Source: Caldilineaceae bacterium SB0661_bin_34
GTDB taxonomy: Bacteria; Chloroflexota; Anaerolineae; Caldilineales; Caldilineaceae
Direction of reading: 5' to 3'
NCBI GenBank assembly: GCA_009841145.1
Contig: VXMJ01000043.1
Coordinates: 1 to 64,000, forward strand
Length of the DNA: 64,000 bases
The position numbers and the translations under genes are program-made. Under the pieces are notes generated by a model. It searched no databases, was not told the origin of the DNA, and saw only the letters and a list, made by a program, of their open reading frames with translations. Positions 17,539 to 26,756 of this stretch are shown here, piece after piece; position 1 is the first letter of the stretch; every line of letters begins with the position of its first letter.

Positions 17539-18447
17539 ATGCACAACCTGCCCTTCAGCCAGACCGGCCGCTGGTACCGAGGCAACCTGCATACACATTC
17601 CACCCGATCGGACGGCCAATTGACTCCTGCCGAGGTCTGTGCCTTATACCGGGAGCAGGGCTATGACTTCATCAGCCTTACCGATCACTTCACGGAGCAA
17701 TACCGGTTCCCCATCACCGACACGGTGCCTTACCGCACCGCCGGGTTTACCACCATCCTGGGCGCGGAGTTGCATGCTCCGGCGACCAGTCTGGGGGATC
17801 CGTGGCATATTCTGGCCGTTGGTTTGCCAGGCGACTTTGCACCGCCGGATGCCGAGGAGACCGGACCCCAACTGGCGGAACGGGCCAAAACCGCTGGCGC
17901 CTACGTGGCGGCCGCCCATCCCGCGTGGTACGACCTGACCGATCAGGATTTGCTCTCGGTGCCCGCCGCCGGAGCCTTGGAAATCGTCAATACCACCTGC
18001 ACCGTACACACCGGCAAAGGGGATAGTACCGGCTACATCGACCGGCTGCTGAGCCAAGGTCACTACTATCAGATCATCGCTACCGACGACGCCCATTTCC
18101 GCCCGACACGCCCCGACTGGTGTTCCAACTGGGTGATGGTGCGCAGCCCCAGCTCGGATCCCACGGCATTGCTCGCGGCACTGCACGCCGGGCACTTCTA
18201 CTCCAGCCAGGGTCCGGAGTTCCTTGAGGTCACGCCGCTGCCAGGCGGCACCGGACTGGCCGTTCGGACATCCCCGGTCCGAACCATTCACCTCACCGGC
18301 CGCGGGGCCTCCAACTCCACCGTTGCCGCCGACAGCGACTTCACCACGGCGGAGTTGGATCTGGAGTCAATCAAGGGACCCTTCGCCCGGCTCACCGCCA
18401 TCGATCACCAGGGGCGCCGCGCTTGGACCAATCCAATCCGCCTCTGA
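17539..18447 (+). CDS. PHP-domain metal-dependent phosphoesterase
   Basis: 302 aa protein with the PHP motifs: NLHTHST (H18-x-H20), SLTDHF (D49-H50), AAAHPAW, and IATDDAHF near residue 190. These residues bind up to three metal ions and hydrolyse phosphoesters; stand-alone members act on nucleotides or sugar phosphates, but the substrate cannot be deduced. The start is the ATG at 17539, with GAGGG eight bases upstream; the frame opens earlier without homology. The last ~80 residues form a beta-rich extension (about 220-302) outside the core. It is convergent with the first sugar-transporter operon. Confidence 0.88.
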   Translation: MHNLPFSQTGRWYRGNLHTHSTRSDGQLTPAEVCALYREQGYDFISLTDHFTEQYRFPITDTVPYRTAGFTTILGAELHAPATSLGDPWHILAVGLPGDFAPPDAEETGPQLAERAKTAGAYVAAAHPAWYDLTDQDLLSVPAAGALEIVNTTCTVHTGKGDSTGYIDRLLSQGHYYQIIATDDAHFRPTRPDWCSNWVMVRSPSSDPTALLAALHAGHFYSSQGPEFLEVTPLPGGTGLAVRTSPVRTIHLTGRGASNSTVAADSDFTTAELDLESIKGPFARLTAIDHQGRRAWTNPIRL

Positions 18448-18557
18448 GAAGCCGGTCGGCGTAGAGCATCGGTGACACTTCCCGCCGGCTCCGGGATGCA
18501 TTCCGCCTTGTGGGAACAATTCCGGCATAGCCGGGTGCTGAAGACCCCGGTGATTTG

Positions 18558-19475
18558 TCAGGAGTGGGTGGCCTGGCGAATATAGAGCCGGGTGTCGGAG
18601 GTGTCCTCCGGTTGTTCATACCCTTTCCAGGCGTAGGGATCGACACCCGCCACCGGAAAGACCCGGCGCATGTCGGCGCGGGCCACGGAACCGCCTTCCT
18701 GGGTTTCCGTCCAAGGCAGCAGGGACTCGCAGCTCAGGTAGTGATTGACCAGCACACGCCGATAGCTGGTCTCCGTACGGTTCCTCAGGGACTGATGAAG
18801 CAGGTACCCGTTGAAAAAGACCACGCCGCCGGCCTTCACTTCCACCGGGATTTGGGGCGACTCGTCGAACCCGTACGCCATGTCGTCATGGGTGTCGAAC
18901 TCGTCCGGATCACCATGCTTTTTGGTGTGGTAGAGGTAACCCCGTTGCTGGGATCCCGGCAGCACCCACATGCAACCGTTGTCCACATGGGCGTCGTCAA
19001 TCGCGATCCAGGCACCAATCAGGGAGCGGTCCCGGGTGGGAATGTAGTTCTCGTCCTGATGCCAGGACTGTCCCGGATAGCCCGGCGGCTTGATGAAGAA
19101 CATGGACTGCATGCACTTGACATTCCCTGACCAGTGGGCCAGATGGGCTCCCGCAATCTGGCTCAACACCCCGCAGATCCGGGGATGCCGGGTGTACTTC
19201 TCCATCACCGGGCTCACGTAGTGCGGCTGGTGAATGGCCAAAATCCGGGAGACCACTTCTTCATCGCTGAGCTCGGCCGGAACGGGCTGGATGGTTTTGT
19301 TGGGATAGCCCCCGCGGGCGACCTTGATGATGTCCTGTTTCAGTTCCTCCAATTCGTCCGGGCTCACCAGATCGGGCACCACCAGATACCCGTGCTCGAC
19401 ATAGAAGGCGACCTGCTCCTCATCCACCTCCCGGGGTACGTCAATGCGCGGGCTTGCATACTGGTCTACGGCCAT
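18558..19475 (-). CDS. phytanoyl-CoA dioxygenase family protein (PhyH 2)
   Basis: 305 aa Fe(II)/2-oxoglutarate oxygenase. The metal triad is H139-Q-D141 (SWHQDENYIP) and H227 (GYLLHQSL), followed by an Arg-rich segment (SYRRVLVNHY) containing the 2-oxoglutarate anchor. The middle has the expected IDDAHVDNGCMWVLPGS block. GGAG ten bases before the ATG at 19475 supports the start. It is the last gene of the carbohydrate ABC operon (23477 down to 18558), 111 bases after the second permease. It may modify the imported compound, but this is inference from position. Confidence 0.9.
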   Translation of the reverse strand: MAVDQYASPRIDVPREVDEEQVAFYVEHGYLVVPDLVSPDELEELKQDIIKVARGGYPNKTIQPVPAELSDEEVVSRILAIHQPHYVSPVMEKYTRHPRICGVLSQIAGAHLAHWSGNVKCMQSMFFIKPPGYPGQSWHQDENYIPTRDRSLIGAWIAIDDAHVDNGCMWVLPGSQQRGYLYHTKKHGDPDEFDTHDDMAYGFDESPQIPVEVKAGGVVFFNGYLLHQSLRNRTETSYRRVLVNHYLSCESLLPWTETQEGGSVARADMRRVFPVAGVDPYAWKGYEQPEDTSDTRLYIRQATHS

Positions 19476-19586
19476 GGAAATGTCTCCTTGGAAATTGGTC
19501 TGATGGCGTTGGTTGTCCGGGTGCCTGCGGTCACACCAACGACAGTGTCGGCTCGTGTGCGCCGGGAACCCCGAGACACGCGCCCT

Positions 19587-20480
19587 TCATGCTTTCAATC
19601 CCGATTCCACCAATCCCTCAACATAGTACTTGCCCAAGGCGAAGAATAGAATGGCCAAGGGGATGGACGCAATTGTGTAACCGGAGAACAATGGCCCCAA
19701 GCCGGCTCCGGCCGTATCCGCCTGCAGCAGGTAGAGACCCACCGAAATGACTCGCTTTGACTTCGAGCTGATGGCGACGAACGGCCATAGGAAGTCGTTC
19801 CAGGCCCCAATGAAATCCAGGACCGCCAGCGTGGCCAGGATGCCGGTGGACATCGGAATCGTGATGTGCCAGATCAGGGCGAAACTGCCGGCCCCGTCAA
19901 TGCGCGCGGCCTCGAAAATTTCCTCGGGCAAGCCGGCGAAGAACGCCCGCAGCAGAAAGATGCCGAAGATGGAACCGTTGACGATCCGGGGCACGATCAA
20001 GGCCCAGTAGGTATCGACCAGGCCGAACTGGGTGTAGACCATGTAGGCGGGTACAAAGGAGAGCACCCACGGCACCAGCAACAGGGCGATGATGGCGTAG
20101 TAGATGTGTTCCCGGAAGGGGAACCGCATGCGCGCGAAGACGTAGGCGGAGACAGTGGAGAGCACAACCATGCCGGCAAAGCCGACCAGGGCGACAAAGA
20201 AGGTGTTCAGGATGTAGCTCCCGATCTGCTCCCAGGCGGCCATGTAATTCAGAATTCGGAGGGGAAAGCTGACGGTCCACCGTTCGTGCAGGTACTGCAG
20301 GGGGTTCTTGAACGACACCACCACCATCAGGTAGACGGGGATGATGGACAGGAACAACATCGCCGCGATCGCCGCATGCACCCCGATCCGGGGACGGCGC
20401 CAGGAACGGGGTCCGGACGCCGGCTGGAGGCGGACTGCCGTGGGTGGTGGTTTAGTGTCCCGAGTCATGGCGATGGACAT
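19587..20480 (-). CDS. carbohydrate ABC transporter permease (MalG type), importer A
   Basis: 297 aa inner-membrane permease of the CUT1/MalG type. After a hydrophilic N-terminus comes the first span at about 35-55, then the periplasmic 'VVVSFKNPLQYL' segment, several more spans, and the EAA loop EAARIDGAGSFALIWHITIP that docks the ATPase. It ends with the usual GLVESGLKA-type tail (compare ...GxKG in relatives). The start at 20480 lies five bases after the stop of the first permease; an in-frame ATG at 20468 is an alternative. Together with genes at 20486-21454 and 21951-23477 it forms an importer with no ATPase gene in the operon. Confidence 0.9.
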   Translation of the reverse strand: MSIAMTRDTKPPPTAVRLQPASGPRSWRRPRIGVHAAIAAMLFLSIIPVYLMVVVSFKNPLQYLHERWTVSFPLRILNYMAAWEQIGSYILNTFFVALVGFAGMVVLSTVSAYVFARMRFPFREHIYYAIIALLLVPWVLSFVPAYMVYTQFGLVDTYWALIVPRIVNGSIFGIFLLRAFFAGLPEEIFEAARIDGAGSFALIWHITIPMSTGILATLAVLDFIGAWNDFLWPFVAISSKSKRVISVGLYLLQADTAGAGLGPLFSGYTIASIPLAILFFALGKYYVEGLVESGLKA

Positions 20481-20485
20481 GGCCC

Positions 20486-21454
20486 CTACTGGTAGTGGGG
20501 CCGCAATGTCTTGTTGATCAGGAAAATCAGGGCCAATCCCAGGATGAACAGCAACAGGCCGATGGCCGACGCGTAGCCAAATTGCCCGGTGTTGAAGGCC
20601 CGGGTGTACATCGTCATGCCGGGCACGCTGGTGACGTACCCGGGTCCGCCCCGGGTCAGCACCAGAATGATCTGGAAGCTTTGGGTCGCGCCCAGCATGG
20701 CCAGGATGACCAGCAGGCGGACCTGGCCCATAACCAGGGGCAGGTCCATGGACACCACGCGGCGCAGCCAGGAACATCCGTCCAGCAGGCAGGAATCGAA
20801 TACGGAAGAGGAGATTTGACTCAGCCCTCCCAGGAAGATCAGGGTTCCGATGGACGCCACCCAAGGGAAGTTGACGGCCATGATGGCGTACAGGGCGGTC
20901 TTGGGGTCCCCCAGCCAATCGCGGGCCAAAATGTCAAGGCCGACGGCTTCCAGGAAATCGTTCAAGGGACCGAGGCCCGGGTCATAGATGTGGCTCCAGA
21001 GCAGCATGGCCACGATCTGGGGCACGAGCATGGGCAACACCACCAGGAACCGGTAGAACTCCTTGGTGGTGGCCGACCGAATGGCGAAGATGAGCTCGGC
21101 CATGACAAACGGCATGCCCACATGGGCGAACAAGGAGTACACCAGGAACCGCGCCACGTTGGCGAATTCGCGGCCGGACTCCGGGTAATGCAGGAGATAG
21201 TGGCTGAAATTCTCCAGCCCCACGAACGCGGCTTCACGAGTGGGACGCCATTCGAAGAAGGCCCGCGAAAGCCCCAACAGGGGAGGGTAGTAATTGAAGA
21301 TCAGCAGCAATACGACGACGGGTGCCAACAAGGCGTACGCCAACCAGGAGCGGCGCACATTGGCCCAGGTTATGGTGTCCCGGCTGTCAGTTTCGAGCCG
21401 CCTATCCTCCGCGGGAGCGGAGAACACGGACTCGGGCAAATCTGCGCGTGCCAT
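20486..21454 (-). CDS. carbohydrate ABC transporter permease (MalF type), importer A
   Basis: 322 aa permease of the CUT1/MalF type, with a first span at about 35-55 (LAYALLAPVVVLLLIFNYYPP) and the 'FEWRPTREAAFVGLENF' periplasmic segment. The ATPase-docking EAA loop is weakened: where relatives read EAAxxDGA, this protein reads DSCLLDGCSWLRRV. The other six permeases of this type in the window keep at least the DAA or EAA core, so this one may couple differently. It lies between the Ig-like small protein gene and the MalG-type permease, all minus strand. Confidence 0.88.
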   Translation of the reverse strand: MARADLPESVFSAPAEDRRLETDSRDTITWANVRRSWLAYALLAPVVVLLLIFNYYPPLLGLSRAFFEWRPTREAAFVGLENFSHYLLHYPESGREFANVARFLVYSLFAHVGMPFVMAELIFAIRSATTKEFYRFLVVLPMLVPQIVAMLLWSHIYDPGLGPLNDFLEAVGLDILARDWLGDPKTALYAIMAVNFPWVASIGTLIFLGGLSQISSSVFDSCLLDGCSWLRRVVSMDLPLVMGQVRLLVILAMLGATQSFQIILVLTRGGPGYVTSVPGMTMYTRAFNTGQFGYASAIGLLLFILGLALIFLINKTLRPHYQ

Positions 21455-21495
21455 TCAGGGAATAGGGTTCGGGTGAGGATCGCCGGTTCGCGGCC

Positions 21496-21924
21496 CTAGG
21501 CATCCGGAGTTGCGAGCGGCACAACCACCAAGTGGCGCTTCCCCACCTCCACCAGCCGACCGACATTGATGTCCATGGCGTAAATCTTGGCCTCGTCGTG
21601 AGGGTCGTACACGCTTGCCGGGTTGGGGGTGTAGACGGTTTGGGCCATCCCCTCCTCGTCCGTGATCACCCAATCGGGGATCACCAGGCCGCTGCCGGTG
21701 TCGATCCACAACTGCACCAGGTCGCCGGCGCGCGGTTGACCGTGTTCCGTGACCCGCAGGGTGATGACGGTGGCACTCTTGCCATCCGCCACCACCCGCG
21801 GCGGATCCAGCCAGGATTCGATGACTACATCGTCCAAGCGGGCCTTGGAAAGAGCCCAGTCGGATCCCGCAACCACCAGCAGGGCCGCCAGCGATCCCGC
21901 GACAATCAGCCGCCAGGGAATCAT
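21496..21924 (-). CDS. small exported protein with Ig-like (Big_1-type) fold
   Basis: 142 aa protein with an N-terminal signal/anchor span (about residues 6-24, IVAGSLAALLVVAGS). Its single domain reads like an invasin/Big_1 Ig repeat: 'LDPPRVVADGKSATVITLRVTEHGQPRAGDLVQL' followed by 'TDEEGMAQTVYTP'. It is encoded between the solute-binding protein (26 bases upstream) and the first permease (41 bases downstream), a position where importers normally have no extra gene. It is predicted to sit outside the cytoplasmic membrane and might assist the binding protein. I know of no such accessory subunit, so the role is open. Confidence 0.8.
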   Translation of the reverse strand: MIPWRLIVAGSLAALLVVAGSDWALSKARLDDVVIESWLDPPRVVADGKSATVITLRVTEHGQPRAGDLVQLWIDTGSGLVIPDWVITDEEGMAQTVYTPNPASVYDPHDEAKIYAMDINVGRLVEVGKRHLVVVPLATPDA

Positions 21925-21950
21925 GGAGCTGGCCAGCCAGGTTGCGGTTT

Positions 21951-23477
21951 TTACGAATCCTTCAGTTCCTCCAGCGAAGCGGCATACCGATCGGCGCCGT
22001 CGCTGGTTTCCTGATGCTGGCGCGCGAAGAATGTTTCGTCATCGATTTGCCCGCTGGCCCAGGCCACGAACACCTTGCGCAACTCGTTGAAGTGGGTGTT
22101 GTCAAAGTAGAGGGCTTCGCCCCACCACGCGATCTGGTACTGCCACTGGGGCACCTTGAACGAGGCCACCTCGGAGAACAGCGGCCCCAAGGGAGCGTCG
22201 ACAGTGGCCGGGATGCCGTATTGGTTCTCGTTGACCAGGAACGCGTTGTTTTCCGGTTCCGTGATCCACTGGAGCCAGGCCACCGCCTCGGCCATGGAAT
22301 CGTTTTGCTCGACCGCGTCCCGGATGATGGCGGTGTCCGGACCGTTGATGGCGGTCACCAGGTCATAGGGAACCTTGCCGTCGCCAGGGGTAAAGGTTGG
22401 GGGCGTGTTCCCTGCCGGGAAATCGGCGTCGGTGACGTACGGGGGCGGAATCATGGCGCGGTCGAAGGTGATCAGCGGATCGTTCATCTGCCGCGAAAAC
22501 TCCCAGGCACCGGTGGTGCGGATACCGATTTCGCCGTTGCGCCACATGGAATCGAGGTCCGCCGTAGCCCAGCCGTCAACCCATGTGTCGCTCAGCTGCT
22601 TGAATTCCAGCCAGGCGGTCCGGTAATCGTCGGTCAGGGGGCCGATGAGGCCGTCGCGGAAGGCCGGCAACGCTTCTTCGGCTCCGACGAACAGGTCCCC
22701 GTTCGTGTCCATGACCGCACATTCGTCCTGCAGCATGGACACAAGCAGCTGCAGGGCAACCGGCCACACGTTGCCGTCCTGGGCTTCGGGAGGCCACGGC
22801 GACAAACCACTGCCGGCTTCCTTCAGCGCCTGACAGACCTCCTTTTGCTCGGTCCAGGTCGCGGGTGCATCCATCCCGATTTGGTCGAGCCAATCCTGGT
22901 TGTAGGCCAATCCCACTTCCACACCGGGATATGGGTGCTGGACTGGCGCACAATAGGTCTTGCCGTCCCCGAACACCAACGACTGCATCAACGTGGGATA
23001 GAAGGAATCGTTCCAGGAATCATATTGCGGCGCGAATTGATTCTTCTCGGCCAGATGGTCGTCGATAGGGATGGTCCATCCATTCTGAATGGGGATTTCG
23101 TGCAACGGCCGCACCACCTGCGGTGCGTTGCCCGCGGCGATGAGGGGCGTGAACCAGGTGGGCCAAAAGGCATCCCCGGAGACGCCTTCGGGGACCTCGG
23201 GGAACGGTACCCACTCAATCTCCACATGGGGGTAATGTTCCTTGAAAGCCTCGGCCAGAATGCGCGGCGCATTGGTCACGAACGGGTTCTCGGCGGACCG
23301 TTCCGTGTGTTCGGAGGGGGTATAGCAATTGACCCGAAGCAGTTTCGCCTCGACGGTCATGCCGTCCTCCGCCGCAGCCGGCGCCTCTGCCGCCGGGGCA
23401 CAGGCTGCCAGGATCGCCAGACTGCCCGCAGCGCCGGTCATGGTCAGGAATGTTCGTCTTCCAACTGTTTGCTTCAT
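21951..23477 (-). CDS. extracellular solute-binding lipoprotein, importer A
   Basis: 508 aa carbohydrate-type (SBP_bac_1 cluster) binding protein. The signal has a Tat-like twin arginine (GRRTFLTM) followed by a lipobox L-A-A-C, so it is predicted to be exported folded and anchored by lipid. The mature part begins after an Ala/Glu-rich linker. Aromatic residues typical of sugar-binding sites are frequent in the C-terminal half (WLQWITEPENNAF, KVPQWQYQIAWWGEALYF). AAGGAGA eight bases before the ATG at 23477 fixes the start; the frame upstream to 23546 is noncoding. First gene of the operon: binding protein, Ig-like protein, two permeases, PhyH. Confidence 0.92.
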   Translation of the reverse strand: MKQTVGRRTFLTMTGAAGSLAILAACAPAAEAPAAAEDGMTVEAKLLRVNCYTPSEHTERSAENPFVTNAPRILAEAFKEHYPHVEIEWVPFPEVPEGVSGDAFWPTWFTPLIAAGNAPQVVRPLHEIPIQNGWTIPIDDHLAEKNQFAPQYDSWNDSFYPTLMQSLVFGDGKTYCAPVQHPYPGVEVGLAYNQDWLDQIGMDAPATWTEQKEVCQALKEAGSGLSPWPPEAQDGNVWPVALQLLVSMLQDECAVMDTNGDLFVGAEEALPAFRDGLIGPLTDDYRTAWLEFKQLSDTWVDGWATADLDSMWRNGEIGIRTTGAWEFSRQMNDPLITFDRAMIPPPYVTDADFPAGNTPPTFTPGDGKVPYDLVTAINGPDTAIIRDAVEQNDSMAEAVAWLQWITEPENNAFLVNENQYGIPATVDAPLGPLFSEVASFKVPQWQYQIAWWGEALYFDNTHFNELRKVFVAWASGQIDDETFFARQHQETSDGADRYAASLEELKDS

Positions 23478-23510
23478 CTTGTTCTCCTTTGCCGGGGACC
23501 CCAACTGTAG

Positions 23511-23539
23511 ATGAGACGCTGCGCAGACACGCCTGTCAA
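23511..23539 (-). promoter_or_regulatory. candidate sigma-70 promoter of importer A operon
   Basis: On the minus strand TTGACA (23534-23539) is followed, 17 bases later, by TCTCAT (23511-23516). The predicted start near 23504 leaves a leader of about 27 bases before the ATG at 23477, with the AAGGAGA site inside it. The -35 is perfect and the -10 matches the consensus at four of six positions. Confidence 0.5.
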
Positions 23540-23945
23540 CACCCAAGGCTGCGAGGTGACTTCACGAAATTGCGGCTCAATTTAACCCTCCCCAAAAACG
23601 GCCCCAAATCGACCTACACGGAACCTGTCGCGCCTTGAGGTGCTGCGACCATTGCGCCGGCTGGCACCGGCATGGCACGGTGCCCCGGATGGTGACCGAC
23701 TTCGGAAAAACGGACCTTGACGGTCCATCACCATCGCGGCCAAGTCTGCGGTCGCACAGTGACCGTAGCTGCTACGGACTTGCGTTGTCTTCCTGCCTGC
23801 ACGGCCTGAAGCCGGGCCATGGGGGCGTGGCGGGCCACCCGATGCCTGCCCCTGTTGCGGCAGCCGCGCCTGATAGTGCAACGGGCACCCATCTCCGCCC
23901 CCTGATAGTCTTGGGTCCGGGCTGCGGGGTGGGTGTCTTCATCCT

Positions 23946-24609
23946 GTGGCGGTACGTCCCGCAGGTGGCCGAGTACCTGCCGCATCACAGGTTTTTCCGG
24001 GTTGTAGCATGCGTACAACTTGCCCTCGGAGAGCGACCACTGCAAGGTCAAGGGGCAAGGGCGCAACCAGCTGCGGGCGGTCGAGCAGAAGCACCGGGCC
24101 AAGGACCACACCCACAAGGCCCATGCCATCCAGTGCAACAACCTTGGACACCAACAGCGGCACCGGCGGCAGACCCTGTACCATAAACAGGTGCGCGATC
24201 ACCTCTGCCAGGCCGCCCATACCGTCGTGGGCAAGGGCATCATGGCGGACGCCCTCACTTCGATGTCTCGCCGTTGGCCTTGGTCAATCCAGCCTACACT
24301 GCGCAAATCGACTCCTGGACGGGCCTGTTGCAGGGCACGCGTCGCGGGGACCGGTTTTACTGTCTCGAAGGGGCTGTGCTGGACGCGGACACCAATACCG
24401 CCTGCAACATTCTGGCGAGGCTGTACCACGACGGGATTGGGTTGTACACGCCCTACCGGAGAGGTGAAAGCCCTGCTCGCGGAACGAACCGGGGCAGCGA
24501 AGGGGACTGTCCGCCCCGGACTCGAGTTGCGGGGGCATGCAACAAAGCCCCCATTAACCGAGAGCGGATGCTCCGCGCCGATGCCGAAGGGTGCCGGTTA
24601 ATAGGAACA
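23946..24609 (+). pseudogene. decayed IS200/IS605-type TnpB (copy 1)
   Basis: Remnant of a TnpB RNA-guided nuclease, readable only by switching frames. From about 24020 one frame gives a basic region and 'KGIMADALTS' (RuvC-II-like position). Another frame from 24274 gives 'ALVNPAYTAQIDSWTG' and 'RFYCLEGAVLDADTNTACNIL', the half zinc-ribbon and RuvC-III aspartate segment of TnpB. A third continues with 'VKALLAERT'. Frameshifts therefore inactivate it. The N-terminal third is not recognisable. Homology with copy 2 (45205-45600, minus) runs to about 24609, which I take as the element's right end, 14 bases from the stop of the ABC exporter gene. No TnpA was found. Confidence 0.75.
24521..24609 (+). 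ncRNA. candidate omega-RNA 3' scaffold of TnpB copy 1
   Basis: The stretch after the TnpB-like frame is shared with copy 2. It can form GTTGC/GCAAC (24526-24530 with 24539-24543) and, interleaved, GGGGGC/GCCCCC (24531-24536 with 24547-24552): a pseudoknot or two competing hairpins. In copy 2 the second helix keeps pairing through a G-U pair. TnpB guide RNAs end at the element's right end, so the ~16-20 bases after 24609 would be the guide. It is probably a relic, because the protein is broken. Confidence 0.45.
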
Positions 24610-24622
24610 TTTCCGCCTCCCC

Positions 24623-26542
24623 CTACAGTACCTCCTCGCATTGAGCCACTATCCGACCGTTGGACAGCACAATTCCATCCTCACAACGGCATTCGATGCG
24701 ACCCGCATCGAATTGCTCTGCGTAGAGGTTGGCGTACAGACCATCCCGGGTCAACAGTTCCTGATGGGTGCCCTGTTCAACGATACGCCCCTGATCGACC
24801 CCAAAGATCACATCGGCGGACATGATGGTGGATAGCCGATGTGCGATGGCAATCGTGGTGCATCGATCCATCAGAGGTTCAAGGGCTGCCTGAACGTAAC
24901 GCTCGCTGGCCGTGTCCAAGGCGGAAGTCGCCTCATCCAGAATCAGGATTCGGGGATCATGGAGGATCACGCGGGCAATGGAGAGACGTTGCCGCTCTCC
25001 GCCGGAAAGGCGATAACCGCGTTCGCCCACGACCGTATCGTAGCCATCGGGAAACTGCATGATGCGCTCATGGATAAAGGCAGCCCGAGCGGCTTCTTCC
25101 ATCTCATCCCGGGTGGCATCCGGGTTGCCGTAAAGAAGGTTGTCGCGCAAGCTGGCATGAAACAGATAGCTTTCCTGTGTGACGTAGCCAACCAGGTCGG
25201 CCAAGGATGCCAGCTGAATGTCCCGCACATCGTTGCCATCAATCAGTACGGCCCCTTCCGTTACATCGTACAGACGGGGAATGAGATACGAGATCGTGGT
25301 CTTGCCGGCCCCGCTGGGACCAATGAATGCCGCCAACTGCCCAGGCTCAATCCGGAAGCTCACGTCGTCCAGTGCCCACCGTTGTTCCGAGTCTCGACCC
25401 TGACTGCCGTGGTCCGTTGCCTCGGCCCGAGCCTCATATTCCAATCGCACCCGGTCAAAGGTAATCCGGCCCTTCACGGCATGACGGTCGAGAGGCAAGG
25501 CGCCAGGCGCATCCACGATCTCGGGCTTGATGTCCAGATAGCCAAATATGCGCTCGAACAAGGCCAACGACGACTGCAGCTCGACGGATACCTGAAGCAG
25601 ACTGCCTATGGGGAAAAACAGACGCGACTGCAGCGTGGTAAAGGCCACGATGGTGCCCGACGTGATGCCCGAGGGAGCATCGCCCCTGAGGAGATAACCC
25701 GCTATCACATAGACCAGAACAGGGGCAAGCGAGAAGAAAATTTGCATCACGGTGAAAAAGGCCTGCCCCGTCATCTGGCGACGAATGGTCAGGTCGGCCA
25801 GACGCTGGTTCTGTCGGTGAAAGCGTTCAATCTCCTGGTCCTGGCGTCCAAAGAGCTTGGCGAGCATGATGCCGGAGATGGACAGCGTTTCCTGGGTGAT
25901 GGCCGTCATGTCCGCCGCCGTCTGCTGGGCCTCCGCCGAGACCGCCCGCCGCCGTGCCCCAACCGTCTTCGAAAGCAGGGCAAAGACGGGCACGGTTGCG
26001 ATGGACACCAACGCAATTTCCCAGGACAGGATGAACATGGCCACCAGGGTGCTGATAAAGACGACACTGTTGGACAGGACATTGGACACCGTGCTGGTGA
26101 CCACGTTTTGGATGCTGCCTACATCATTGGCCACGCGCGACTGGATTTCACCGGTGCGGGTGTTCGTGAAAAAGCTGAGAGGCAGCATCTGGAGATGTGT
26201 ATAGAGCCTGTCCCGCAGATCCCGCATGACCTGCTGGCCTATCCGATTGGTAAAGAGAGTCTGCACAACACCCAGACCGCCGTTCAGCACCGTAATGCCC
26301 GCCATGATGCTGGCGACAAGCCAAAGCAATGAGAGATTGGGCTCCCCTTCGGGTGGGAAAAGCGCCGAGTCGAACACAAACCGAATTAGTACGGGATTCA
26401 CCACCCCCAGCCCGGCGGTAATCAGGATCAGGATGCCGACAAGGCCGACTCTGACCCAGTAAGGCTGGAATGTTCCGGCAATACGATGTACCAGGCCCTG
26501 TCTGGTGGCGACATCCTCAGGTCGTTGGTTGTTGTCATTCAT
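24623..26542 (-). CDS. MsbA-like ABC exporter (transmembrane + ATPase)
   Basis: 639 aa half-transporter expected to act as a homodimer in the cytoplasmic membrane. The transmembrane domain covers about residues 20-320. The ATPase domain has Walker A GPSGAGKTT, signature LSGGE, Walker B LILDEATSALD with its catalytic Glu, and switch His (IAHRLST), so both sites should be consensus, unlike the 1221-5312 pair. A charged insert (about 380-400, EARAEATDHGSQGRDSE) lies at the start of the ATPase domain. The last ~20 residues (ECRCEDGIVLSNGRIVAQ) extend past the usual end. The 3' end lies 14 bases from the TnpB relic. Exported substrate unknown (lipid or drug). Confidence 0.92.
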   Translation of the reverse strand: MNDNNQRPEDVATRQGLVHRIAGTFQPYWVRVGLVGILILITAGLGVVNPVLIRFVFDSALFPPEGEPNLSLLWLVASIMAGITVLNGGLGVVQTLFTNRIGQQVMRDLRDRLYTHLQMLPLSFFTNTRTGEIQSRVANDVGSIQNVVTSTVSNVLSNSVVFISTLVAMFILSWEIALVSIATVPVFALLSKTVGARRRAVSAEAQQTAADMTAITQETLSISGIMLAKLFGRQDQEIERFHRQNQRLADLTIRRQMTGQAFFTVMQIFFSLAPVLVYVIAGYLLRGDAPSGITSGTIVAFTTLQSRLFFPIGSLLQVSVELQSSLALFERIFGYLDIKPEIVDAPGALPLDRHAVKGRITFDRVRLEYEARAEATDHGSQGRDSEQRWALDDVSFRIEPGQLAAFIGPSGAGKTTISYLIPRLYDVTEGAVLIDGNDVRDIQLASLADLVGYVTQESYLFHASLRDNLLYGNPDATRDEMEEAARAAFIHERIMQFPDGYDTVVGERGYRLSGGERQRLSIARVILHDPRILILDEATSALDTASERYVQAALEPLMDRCTTIAIAHRLSTIMSADVIFGVDQGRIVEQGTHQELLTRDGLYANLYAEQFDAGRIECRCEDGIVLSNGRIVAQCEEVL

Positions 26543-26756
26543 ACTTGGTTTTCCCGAAACCTGCAGTGTTCCAAGCTGGATTGCAAGGGGCCTCCGGATG
26601 GTTCAGGCCAATCTCGGCCAAGAAGGCATCCATTGAGGCGCATGGTGTCCGTTGAACCAACCCGTCGCCTTTTTGACAGCTTCCAACGTCCCGGGCAAAG
26701 CGTGGTGACAATGTTGTGACCGCTCTGACCCAACAACACGGGTGATGCCCTACCTC

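Noticed and set aside
23478-23945. N-terminal TnpB or TnpA in front of copy 1
   Set aside because: No frame here shows HUH-transposase (TnpA) or TnpB N-terminal motifs; the sequence is too decayed to assign.
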